Source: an uncultured Chlorobiaceae bacterium
GTDB lineage: Bacteria > Bacteroidota > Chlorobiia > Chlorobiales > Chlorobiaceae
Reading direction: 5' to 3'
Assembly (NCBI GenBank): GCA_903874585.1
Contig: CAIQSY010000104.1
Coordinates: forward strand, 1 to 23,811
Length of the DNA stretch: 23,811 bases
Both the position numbers and the translations under genes were made by a program. Positions within the stretch are counted from its first letter, which is position 1. Each line of letters begins with the position of its first letter. The notes under the pieces were generated by a model, which did not search any database, had not been told where the DNA came from, and was given only the letters and a program-made list of their open reading frames with translations. This document shows, in pieces, positions 1 through 6,993 of this stretch.

Positions 1-213
1 CCCTCCTGAATGATATAATTCTGCGACGATATTCGCGCCAAGTCCAAATAACCTGCTGTTATTGATGGCTGTTGTGGCATAACGTACCTCTAAAGAATAT
101 TTCGATAGCGAGGTAACGTTTGGCCGCCCATCAAAGAAAAAATTCACGGCCACAAAATCAAGCTTATGTTTAGCAAGATTGAGCTGCCGATTCTTGTCAT
201 CCCACTCCAGCAT
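1..213 (-). pseudogene. brnT: BrnT-type toxin (DUF497), frameshifted and cut by window edge
   Basis: Read on the minus strand from an ATG at 211-213, the frame begins MLEWDDKNRQLNLAKHKLDF and continues with FFFDGRPNV and EVRYATTAINN. This matches the BrnT ribonuclease-toxin pattern (EWD..KN..N..KH..DF, then FDGRP). At about 51-60 the frame loses the family pattern, but the adjacent frame resumes it as WTWREYRRRIISFRR, the typical BrnT C-terminal motif. A small indel near 51-60 therefore breaks the gene, unless the base call is wrong. BrnT normally forms a toxin-antitoxin pair with a BrnA antitoxin encoded just downstream, which here would lie outside the window. The minus strand has TATAAT about 25 bases upstream of the start (near 237-243). 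The family call rests on motif recognition only. Confidence 0.6.
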
Positions 214-385
214 TGATTGAAATCTACACAATTTGTATTATACTTTTTCAAAAGAAAGAACTGAATCCCGTTGAAAAAGATTGAATTACCAAAGAATATA
301 GACGTATTTTTAGAGAAAAAGAAAGGATTCGGCACTTATCCCATCAATGGTGACGGGATGAGACTCAAGTAATCATGGTGGGTTT

Positions 386-550
386 TCAATAACTCTCATC
401 CGGCAACGGGAAATCACGCTGGCGGACATCGGCGACGTACTGGCGGGCAACTTTTTGCTCAATAACGCCATTCAGGTCGGCGTACTGGCGCACAAAACGG
501 GGATGAAACTGATACTGGTTAAAGACTTTACGGTTGATGTCGTGCAAATA
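386..550 (-). pseudogene. panB 3'-end fragment (second, divergent copy)
   Basis: The minus-strand frame ending in TGA at 386-388 translates to a C-terminus containing FHPRFVRQYADLN, then ARQYVADVRQRDF, then PDESY. This closely parallels the end of the intact panB gene at 2010. The copies share an identical 24-base run (426-449 and 2050-2073). They differ elsewhere mostly at synonymous or conservative positions, plus one extra codon in this copy. Similarity fades beyond about 510-550. There is no start codon or N-terminal domain, so it cannot be functional. The pattern fits a fragment of a diverged ortholog rather than a fresh duplication. Confidence 0.8.
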
Positions 551-625
551 CCTTCTCAAAATATTTTACAATGATGTAACTCATTCACAAGTGATGAGTG
601 AACGATTGAGAAAAATCAACTGCAA

Positions 626-1999
626 TTACCGCCGCTTCGTTGGTGCGATGTTCAATTTGCGGTAGGCATCACAGCCATCTTGATCTCCATTATCACAAGC
701 TTTGCCAAACCACTCTTTTGCTATAGCTTTATTTTGCTTCACACCTCGTCCATTTTCATAAATTACACCGAGATTAAATTGAGCTATTGCCTCTCCCTGC
801 CTTGCCGCAAGACGGTACCATTTTATGGCTTCATCATAATTTTGTCTGACACCTTGACCATCTGCGTAACATACCCCAAGATTGTTCTGAGCCGATGCGT
901 TACCTTGCGCTGCCGCCAAACGATACCATTTTACAGACTCTGCATAGTCTTGTTGAACCCCATCTCCCTTGCTGTACATATTACCTAAATTACTCTGAGC
1001 CGTTACCTCTCCCTGTTCAGCAGCTATACGATACCATTTGACAGCTTCAGCATGATCCTGCTTAACCCCTTTGCCTTTTTCATACATAAAACCAAGACAA
1101 CATTGAGCCAGTTCTTGTCCCTGCCCACCAGCCAGACGATACCATTTTATGGCTTCAGCATAGTTTTGTGCTACACCATCTCCGTAATAATACATACTAC
1201 CAAGCATATACTGCGCCGAAGCCTCGCCTTGCTCCGCTGCCAGACGATACCGATTGACAGCTTCAGCATCCTCCTTAACACCCTTATTCTCATAGTGCAT
1301 CCCACCGAAACTGTTTTGAGCATCTGCATTGCTCGGCGAAATAGACATGATGGTTTCCTCAATAATCTCTTCTGGCGATTTGGCATGTGCCTCACCAGTT
1401 AAGAGCAGCAAGCAAGACGCACAAACAAATGATTTTCGAATCCACTGCCAAAGCAAAATGAATTTTTTCATCATCTGGCAGAGGAATGTGTTAGTTGTAC
1501 TTTTTCCCTTCATTCTTGGGTCACCTTCAAAATGATGGTCTTCAAGCCACCTTAATTCTTGGAAAACATTCTTATCAATCTTATCAAGACTCTCTTTGAT
1601 TTCCTTCCAAGCTTTTTCGAAGGCTGGAAGCTCTGTTATATTAAATTTTATACCCTCCCTCCAATTTGTCCATATTTCTTGCCCAATATTACCTTGTTGG
1701 CGCAAAAAAACCTGTTCATTGGACAAGTCGATGTAATGGAAAAATTCATCAAATGCTTTCTGATATTCATCCTCTGAAAGTTCCTGACCAAGCATTGCTT
1801 TTATCGGGAGGCGATTGACAAGTGTTCGATACTCTTTCGCCATTGAGTTTTCAAACTCTTGCTGGGCAATGTCTTTGCTTGTTTTTAGTTGAAACCCAAC
1901 GAATAACGAACCGCACACAGTAGCTACAGCAGTAATCCAATTGGCTATTTCACACATAACTTTTTCCATTTTAATTGCCAGTATTTCATCTTCAAGCAT
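626..1999 (-). CDS. Membrane protein fused in frame to a secreted Sel1-repeat protein
   Basis: The open frame reaches back to 2077 inside panB. I place the start at ATG 1997-1999, just past the panB stop; ATGs at 1967-1969 and 1955-1957 are alternatives. Counting from 1999, residues about 16-40 form one membrane segment (WITAVATVCGSLFVGF). About 130 soluble residues of unknown family follow, rich in charged and aromatic positions. At nucleotides 1472-1474 an internal Met begins MKKFILLWQWIRK, then a hydrophobic stretch ending GEAHAKS, which is a textbook signal peptide. Six Sel1 repeats of 36 residues follow. Sel1 repeats form TPR-like solenoids for protein binding. The layout looks like two neighbouring genes that lost the stop between them, or an internal start that makes a separate secreted Sel1 protein. 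Function is unknown. Confidence 0.75.
   Translation of the reverse strand: MLEDEILAIKMEKVMCEIANWITAVATVCGSLFVGFQLKTSKDIAQQEFENSMAKEYRTLVNRLPIKAMLGQELSEDEYQKAFDEFFHYIDLSNEQVFLRQQGNIGQEIWTNWREGIKFNITELPAFEKAWKEIKESLDKIDKNVFQELRWLEDHHFEGDPRMKGKSTTNTFLCQMMKKFILLWQWIRKSFVCASCLLLLTGEAHAKSPEEIIEETIMSISPSNADAQNSFGGMHYENKGVKEDAEAVNRYRLAAEQGEASAQYMLGSMYYYGDGVAQNYAEAIKWYRLAGGQGQELAQCCLGFMYEKGKGVKQDHAEAVKWYRIAAEQGEVTAQSNLGNMYSKGDGVQQDYAESVKWYRLAAAQGNASAQNNLGVCYADGQGVRQNYDEAIKWYRLAARQGEAIAQFNLGVIYENGRGVKQNKAIAKEWFGKACDNGDQDGCDAYRKLNIAPTKRR
680..1327 (-). repeat. Six 108-bp Sel1-coding repeats
   Basis: Within the Sel1 ORF a 36-codon unit occurs six times. The core pattern is AQ-x-x-LG-x-MY-x-x-G-x-GV-x-Q-x-x-x-EA-x-KWYR-x-A-x-x-QG. 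The central units are most alike; the first (NSFGGMHYENKGV) and last (ENGRGVKQNKAIAKEWF) are degenerate, as is usual for solenoid caps. A period this regular at DNA level allows unit gain or loss by recombination. Confidence 0.9.
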
Positions 2000-2009
2000 T
2001 AGCACCCAT

Positions 2010-2843
2010 TCAATAGCTCTCATCCGGCGACGGAAAATCACGCTTCCGAACATCGGCGACGTACTGGCGGGCAGCATCTTCGATAACCGTATTCAGGTCG
2101 GCGTATTGCCTGACGAAACGAGGATGAAATTCGCGGTTGAGGCCGAGAATGTCGTTGATGACGAGCACTTGACCGTCGCACTCAATGCCGGCACCGATAC
2201 CGATGGTGGGAATGGTGAGCGAACGGGTTACTTCGGCGGCGAGTGCGGAGGGGATTTTTTCGAGAACGATGGCAAATGCGCCAGATTGCTCGAGCAGCAC
2301 AGCATCTTCGAGAAGCTGTTCGGCTTCACGCTCCTCTTGGGCACGCACACGATAACTGCCATATTTATAAATGGATTGCGGCATAAGCCCGAGATGCCCC
2401 ATAACAGGAATACCAACATCGGTAATGCGTTTGACCGTTTCGGCAATAACGCGACCACCCTCCAGTTTTACGGCATCGCACTCGTGCTCTTTCATAATTT
2501 TACCGGCGTTACGCAGCGCCTCCTCGCCCGAAAGCTGATAGCTCATAAAGGGCATATCGGTCACCACCATAGCGCGGCCACTCTCCTCTTTCACGCCTTT
2601 CACCACCGCTTTGGCGTGATAAATCATCTCCTCAATCGTGATCGGCAGCGTGGTACTGTGGCCTGAAAATACGTTACTCGCCGAATCGCCCACAAGGAGT
2701 ACGTCAACACCTGCACGGTCGAGAATACGCGCCATAGTGTAATCGTAAGCGGTCAGCATGGAGATTTTCTCACCATTCTGTTTCATATCAAGAAGCCTTC
2801 TTGTGGTAACATGGGCTGCTTTGTGCGAAGCGCTGCTGTTCAT
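2010..2843 (-). CDS. panB: 3-methyl-2-oxobutanoate hydroxymethyltransferase
   Basis: PanB catalyses the first committed step of pantothenate (coenzyme A) synthesis: it transfers a hydroxymethyl group from 5,10-methylene-tetrahydrofolate to alpha-ketoisovalerate, giving ketopantoate. The 277-residue protein has the usual family length and TIM-barrel motifs: KISMLTAYDY near the N-terminus, VGDSASNV (metal-binding Asp region), DAVKLEGG, and the glutamate-containing VLEKIPSALA followed by IGIGAG. The ATG start at 2841-2843 is the first Met of the conserved frame. It lies 42 bases downstream of lipM on the same strand, so the two may be co-transcribed. A second, broken copy of its 3' end lies about 1.6 kb further downstream at 386-550. 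Confidence 0.95.
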   Translation of the reverse strand: MNSSASHKAAHVTTRRLLDMKQNGEKISMLTAYDYTMARILDRAGVDVLLVGDSASNVFSGHSTTLPITIEEMIYHAKAVVKGVKEESGRAMVVTDMPFMSYQLSGEEALRNAGKIMKEHECDAVKLEGGRVIAETVKRITDVGIPVMGHLGLMPQSIYKYGSYRVRAQEEREAEQLLEDAVLLEQSGAFAIVLEKIPSALAAEVTRSLTIPTIGIGAGIECDGQVLVINDILGLNREFHPRFVRQYADLNTVIEDAARQYVADVRKRDFPSPDESY

Positions 2844-2859
2844 GATGTGTGCTGTATTT

Positions 2860-2880
2860 GAAGTTGAAGTCGAAGTTGAA
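2860..2880. repeat. Hexamer tandem repeat upstream of panB
   Basis: Three and a half copies of GAAGTT/GAAGTC (plus-strand reading) fill most of the gap between lipM and panB. This is a simple short repeat that would sit in the transcript just upstream of the panB start. No regulatory role is visible. Confidence 0.7.
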
Positions 2881-2885
2881 AAACG

Positions 2886-3686
2886 TTAGAAAATATCAGA
2901 TAAATCATTTGGATGAAGCGAAATAACTTCGACACTGTGCATTGCCCCAGCGGCTTGCCGCATCAACTCGGCAAGGCGCGAAAATTCGGGAATGTAGCCA
3001 AGAGTCTCTTCAAGTGACGTGGTTTTGCGTTCCATCTCTTCCACCATATCCTCCTGTAGGGCGTCGAAAGACTCCCCTGCCGGAAGGGCAATAAAGCTGC
3101 AAAGCTCCTTGTGGCGTGATGAAAGTGGCAGCGAACCGTGCTGCAAGAGAACATTGCGATTCCGACGCTGCGCCGAACCAACCAGCTTACGACCATCAAC
3201 CTGAAGCTCGTAACGCGCTGATGCAGTAAAACAGCTCACTGAATCGGGTGATGAAGTGCTTTGCGGACGAGTTAAGGTGGAACGGCAGAATTCGGCATGA
3301 ATACCAAGCTCTTTAAGGGCGTGCTGTATCACCTCATGCACAAGGCGATAGAGCGTGGAGTTTTGCTCCGTCGACTCGGTAAAAAAGCTGTAGGTGAACT
3401 CTTCAGCATGAAACACTGCCCTGCCACCGGTTGGTCGGCGAACCACGTCAATGCCCGCTGCGTGGCACTTTGCCTGATTCAACCCATCAATATTTTGGTT
3501 GTAACCAACAGTAATGGCATGAGGTTGCCAGCCATAAAATCGCCACAGGCAACTCTGCTCTCCAAAGCGCTGTTGAAATCGACCTTCGAGGAACGACGCC
3601 ATCAAACGCCGGTCAAACTCCATGTTCTCTTCGCCGGTATGCAAACCGGAATCGAGGCAATAGACTCTGGAAAAAAACGTGTTCAT
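2886..3686 (-). CDS. lipM: Lipoate-protein ligase A family, probable octanoyltransferase LipM
   Basis: The protein belongs to the BPL/LplA superfamily that attaches octanoyl or lipoyl groups to E2 and GcvH lysines. Visible motifs: RRPTGGRAVFH (residues 83-93, the RRxxGGGAV lipoyl-binding signature), SCFTASARYEL with Cys152, GRKLVGSAQ with Lys167, and QHGSLPL (192-198). In LipM the cysteine in the SCF context is the acyl-enzyme nucleophile, and the invariant lysine binds the substrate carbonyl. The Cys makes LipM-type octanoyltransferase more likely than an ATP-dependent LplA. The length of 266 residues fits. The start is ATG at 3684-3686. It is the first gene of a minus-strand pair with panB. 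The LipM subtype is inferred from the Cys motif. Confidence 0.8.
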   Translation of the reverse strand: MNTFFSRVYCLDSGLHTGEENMEFDRRLMASFLEGRFQQRFGEQSCLWRFYGWQPHAITVGYNQNIDGLNQAKCHAAGIDVVRRPTGGRAVFHAEEFTYSFFTESTEQNSTLYRLVHEVIQHALKELGIHAEFCRSTLTRPQSTSSPDSVSCFTASARYELQVDGRKLVGSAQRRNRNVLLQHGSLPLSSRHKELCSFIALPAGESFDALQEDMVEEMERKTTSLEETLGYIPEFSRLAELMRQAAGAMHSVEVISLHPNDLSDIF

Positions 3687-3691
3687 AGCAT

Positions 3692-3711
3692 CTATCTTTA
3701 AAAGAAGATAG
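3692..3711. other. Inverted repeat near the lipM start
   Basis: CTATCTT and AAGATAG form a perfect 7-bp inverted repeat with a 6-base spacer (TAAAAG), 6 bases upstream of the lipM ATG, in the divergent lipM/ddl gap. It could be a protein-binding site or a 5'-leader hairpin for lipM, or chance. Confidence 0.3.
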
Positions 3712-3813
3712 AGGAAAAGGCTCAGGCATCAAAAAAAGTGTAGGGAAATGTTCTCCGAGACGGGTATTTTCACACAAAAACGCTCTTCTTCGTCAATTGT
3801 CACCAGAATAATC

Positions 3814-4893
3814 ATGCCACTGACCACCGTTGCTCTCATCTTTGGAGGCAGATCTGCTGAACACGAAATTTCAATTATTTCCGCTCAATCAATTGCGGCA
3901 AACATCAATCGTGAATGCTATAAGGTTGTGCCAATGTACATTACGCACGACGGCGAATGGCTTTGCGATGGTATTGCGCAGAAGCTGCTGAACCTCGATC
4001 TGGCGGCGCACTTGAGAAGCACCTCGCTTGAGGAGACGACAGCAATGTTGCGCTTGATGGTGACGCAGTTTGCGCAAAAGCCGTTTGCTGCTGATTTTGC
4101 GGCGGCTGGTATTGATGTTGCATTTTTAGCGCTGCATGGCAGTTATGGGGAGGATGGGCGCGTTCAGGGCTTTCTGGAGACATGCGGCATTCCCTACACA
4201 GGATGCGGCGTGCTCGCCTCGGCACTCACCATGGATAAGGCGCTGACAAAACTGTGCGTGGCTGAAACAGGAATTGCGGTAGCACCGGGATTAACGATTT
4301 TCAGCACTGATTTTCATGCCGATCCACTATCTCTTTATAGCAAGATTGAGCAGCAATTGAGTTATCCATTTTTCGTTAAACCTGCCAATCTTGGCTCATC
4401 CATTGGTATTACGAAGGTGCACAACCCGCGCGAACTGCCAGATGCACTGCACACCGCCTGCTCGCTCGACTGGAAGGTGCTGGTGGAAAAGGCGATAACG
4501 GGACGGGAAATTGAGGTTGCCGTGCTTGGCAATGCTGAACCGCAAGCGTCAGTGTGTGGCGAAATTGAGCCGGGCAAGGAGTTCTACGATTATCAGGATA
4601 AGTATATTTTCAACACGGCGCAGCTCTTTATCCCTGCCCGCATTCCAAAGGACTTGCAGGAAAAGGTGCGGGTTACCGCGCTCAAGGCATACAAAGCGCT
4701 TGGCTGCCGTGGCATGTCGCGCGTGGACTTTTTTGTTGATGAAACAACAGGCTCCATTGTTCTGAACGAGGTTAATACGATTCCGGGCTTTACCGATATC
4801 AGCATGTATCCTCGCCTGATGGAGGCTGTTGGCACTCCTTTTCAAGAACTGACAGAGCGCCTGATTGAGCTGGCGCTGGAAGTAAAGCCGTAA
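3814..4893 (+). CDS. ddl: D-alanine--D-alanine ligase
   Basis: Ddl joins two D-alanines with ATP to make the dipeptide used by MurF in peptidoglycan synthesis (cytoplasm). ATP-grasp motifs are all present: ALIFGGRSAEHEIS at the N-terminus, LHGSYGEDGRVQGF, GCGVLASALTMDK, FFVKPANLGSSIGI, VEKAITGREIEVAV, SRVDFFVDE, and the metal-binding LNEVNTIPGFT. The frame is open from 3748, but I choose ATG 3814 because it directly precedes PLTTVALIFGG and gives about 359 residues, typical of the family; the upstream 22 codons look like untranslated sequence. The stop overlaps the next start (TAATG), so the TPR gene is translationally coupled. Confidence 0.95.
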   Translation: MPLTTVALIFGGRSAEHEISIISAQSIAANINRECYKVVPMYITHDGEWLCDGIAQKLLNLDLAAHLRSTSLEETTAMLRLMVTQFAQKPFAADFAAAGIDVAFLALHGSYGEDGRVQGFLETCGIPYTGCGVLASALTMDKALTKLCVAETGIAVAPGLTIFSTDFHADPLSLYSKIEQQLSYPFFVKPANLGSSIGITKVHNPRELPDALHTACSLDWKVLVEKAITGREIEVAVLGNAEPQASVCGEIEPGKEFYDYQDKYIFNTAQLFIPARIPKDLQEKVRVTALKAYKALGCRGMSRVDFFVDETTGSIVLNEVNTIPGFTDISMYPRLMEAVGTPFQELTERLIELALEVKP

Positions 4894-5462
4894 TGAGCAC
4901 GAATCCGTACCTTTTGTTTGCTGAGGTTTCGCTCGATATATCACGCAACGAGTTCAAATCGGGGCTTGAAAAACTTGAGCCATTTCTGCAGCACTTGAGA
5001 GATTCCTATCTCTTCAATCTGCTTTACGCAAAAGCGTTGATTGGCCTCAAAAGAAACACGCTTGCGGGTGATTATCTGCGGAGATGTTGCGCTATTGCAC
5101 CGGCAAATCAGGTTGCATGGCGTATGCTTTCAACGCTGCAAACGTGCACGCAAGAGGAGCCAGAAGCTGAACCGGTGTTCGATGCGGTGATGGATGAGCT
5201 GGAGCAGCTCTCTGCAGCGCTGATGAATTTTGAGCCGATAACCACGTCGGAGACTTCGGATCCAACCTCAATTATCGAACAGAAAAAGCCTTTTTCGGAT
5301 GACACAGCTATTGCTGTTCCAACTGAAACACTGGCGAATCTCTTCACTGCACAGGGCGCTTACAAAAAAGCGATAAAAATCTACACGCATCTGATACAGC
5401 TCAAGCCGCACAACGCGGAACATTATCAACACGAGATTGATGTGCTGCTGGATCGGCTGTAA
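4893..5462 (+). CDS. Small tetratricopeptide-repeat protein
   Basis: This 189-residue protein has no signal peptide. Its N-terminal third (LFAEVSLDISRNEFKSGLEKL, then YLFNLLYAKALIGLKRNTLAGDYLRRC) reads as one to two TPR helices. The C-terminus has a clear TPR (ETLANLFTAQGAYKKAIKIY, then LIQLKPHN). Between them is an acidic, low-complexity linker at about residues 85-140. TPRs mediate protein-protein contacts; the partner is unknown. The start ATG overlaps the ddl stop by one base, so co-expression with ddl is very likely, though this does not prove a role in wall synthesis. Confidence 0.85.
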   Translation: MSTNPYLLFAEVSLDISRNEFKSGLEKLEPFLQHLRDSYLFNLLYAKALIGLKRNTLAGDYLRRCCAIAPANQVAWRMLSTLQTCTQEEPEAEPVFDAVMDELEQLSAALMNFEPITTSETSDPTSIIEQKKPFSDDTAIAVPTETLANLFTAQGAYKKAIKIYTHLIQLKPHNAEHYQHEIDVLLDRL

Positions 5463-5514
5463 ATGAGATGTGCGCGAAAACAGCAAGATGCAACGATTTG
5501 CGGACAGAGAACAT

Positions 5515-5520
5515 TATAAT
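5515..5520 (+). promoter_or_regulatory. Possible -10 element upstream of the TolC-like gene
   Basis: A perfect TATAAT lies 71 bases upstream of the TTG start of the outer-membrane efflux gene, in the 128-base gap after the TPR gene. No convincing -35 box stands at the right distance. A TTGACA at 5550-5555 is an alternative -35, but the start it implies would be almost at the gene start. Confidence 0.3.
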
Positions 5521-5590
5521 GGAGGTTGCTCAGTTGCTCTTCTTGAAACTTGACAGCAGATGAATTTTCTCAATAGTTAAAACAGAAATT

Positions 5591-6955
5591 TTGCTCTCCC
5601 GATATTTACGTTCTCTCTTGATTGTGGTGCTTTGCCTGCTCTCTCCAGCAACAGGCGAAGGTGCAGACTCTGCAACAACACTCTCGCTTTCCAACTGCAT
5701 TGAGATGGCGCTCAATAACGCTACGACAGCTAAAAAAGCGAAGAATACGCTCAAGCTGCAAGGTGCGGATGTGATGAGAAGTTACGGCTCGTTTCTACCG
5801 CAAGTATCGGTATCGGCTGGATATACGCCTTACAGACTAAGTCGATCGTACAACGTACTTTATACGCCACCACCACTCACCAAAACCACGTTGCGTTCCG
5901 CTGATTTGACGCTTACCACGTCGCTCAATCTCTTCAACGGTTTTCGAGATTATTCTACACTGCAATCGGCGCTGCAACGTGAACATGCGGCGGAGTTCAC
6001 CCTGACAAGAGCGCTGGAGAGTGTGGTGTTTGATGTTACACAAGCCTATTTTCAGGTGCTGCTTGACGGCGAACTGCTTGATATTTCCCGCGAAAATCTG
6101 CGTTCAGTGCAAGATCAACTCACGCTTACGGAGAGGCAGTTTCAGGTTGGGCTGAAATCGATGACCGACCGTTATCAGCAGCAGGCAGAGGTTGAGGAGA
6201 GTCGTTTGTCGGCAATTAAAGCTGAAACCCGTATGCAGCGCAGCATGTTTGAACTGATGCGGCGACTGCATATTGATCCACAAACAACAATCGTTCTTGT
6301 TCCTGATCCGCAGGAGATGAAGATTCCGAGTGATGCAAAGCAGAATATTGACGCGCTGGTTGCGCAGGCAATGGAACGCCGTGGCGACCTGAAAAGCAAG
6401 TTGCTTGAAACGAAAGCGGCAGAGTGGCAGCTCAAAGCGTCACGCGGATCGTGGTATCCAAGCATTGACGTGAATTTCAACATCACCTCCGGCGGCACAG
6501 AATATTTGAACGGCGAATACGCCTATCCCCCACTCTCAGAACAACTTGGTAAAACCATTGGCTATTCGGCTGGTGTTCGACTCAATTGGTTACTCTTTGA
6601 CGGCTTTCAAACGCGCTATGCTGTGCAAAGCTCCAAAATTACCATGCTGAACCAGCAACTCGATTATGATGATTTGCACCGTAATATTGAGCTCGATCTG
6701 CATCAAGCCGCTGGCGACTACGCCTCGGCATTCACGCAAATTGAGACCGCCAAGGTGAGCTTTACAGCCGCAACATCAGCCTATAATGCTGTAAAAAGGA
6801 AATATGAGCTTGGCGCTGCAAGCTTTGTGGAGCTGAGTGCAGCGCGGGCAACACAGTTTAATGCAAAGTCGAACCTTTCGCAGGCAAGGTATAATCTTGC
6901 ACTGCAAAAAAATGTGCTTGACTTTGCTACAGGCAACATAAAAATATCACAGTAA
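5591..6955 (+). CDS. TolC-family outer-membrane efflux protein
   Basis: TolC-type proteins form trimeric outer-membrane channels with a long periplasmic helical barrel. Residues 1-24 (SRYLRSLLIVVLCLLSP, then EGADS) form a signal peptide. Two OEP repeats follow: the first with LSLSNCIEMALNNATTAKKA, FLPQVSVSAGYTP and TTSLNLFNGF, the second with ERRGDLKSKLLETKAAEWQLKASRG, WYPSIDVNFN and RLNWLLFDGF. The length of 454 residues is normal. The start is a TTG; no in-frame ATG lies upstream before a stop. It directly precedes the adaptor, ATPase and permeases, so it is the natural outer-membrane exit of that exporter. Confidence 0.92.
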   Translation: MLSRYLRSLLIVVLCLLSPATGEGADSATTLSLSNCIEMALNNATTAKKAKNTLKLQGADVMRSYGSFLPQVSVSAGYTPYRLSRSYNVLYTPPPLTKTTLRSADLTLTTSLNLFNGFRDYSTLQSALQREHAAEFTLTRALESVVFDVTQAYFQVLLDGELLDISRENLRSVQDQLTLTERQFQVGLKSMTDRYQQQAEVEESRLSAIKAETRMQRSMFELMRRLHIDPQTTIVLVPDPQEMKIPSDAKQNIDALVAQAMERRGDLKSKLLETKAAEWQLKASRGSWYPSIDVNFNITSGGTEYLNGEYAYPPLSEQLGKTIGYSAGVRLNWLLFDGFQTRYAVQSSKITMLNQQLDYDDLHRNIELDLHQAAGDYASAFTQIETAKVSFTAATSAYNAVKRKYELGAASFVELSAARATQFNAKSNLSQARYNLALQKNVLDFATGNIKISQ

Positions 6956-6983
6956 TCTGAATCTGACTTGAGCCACTTGAGCC
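6954..6983. repeat. Two adjacent perfect tandem duplications
   Basis: The tolC-adaptor gap contains AATCTG twice in a row (6954-6965), immediately followed by ACTTGAGCC twice in a row (6966-6983). The first pair overlaps the tolC stop codon. They look like slippage or microduplication products; no function is visible. Confidence 0.85.
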
Positions 6984-6993
6984 ATAAAATACA

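Noticed and set aside
144..335. 63-codon minus-strand frame overlapping the brnT start
   Set aside because: Phe/Ile/Asn-rich translation of AT-rich DNA in a different frame from the recognisable BrnT sequence.
680..1327. CRISPR-like periodicity
   Set aside because: The 108-bp period is in frame and encodes Sel1 repeats; there are no short identical repeats with unique spacers.
680..1402. Plus-strand open frames of 102 and 116 codons opposite the Sel1 repeats
   Set aside because: They are the complement of a 108-bp periodic coding repeat; the translations are low-information and have no family pattern.
1941..2666. 241-codon plus-strand frame antisense to panB
   Set aside because: It is a long shadow of a well-supported PanB gene, with no motifs of its own.
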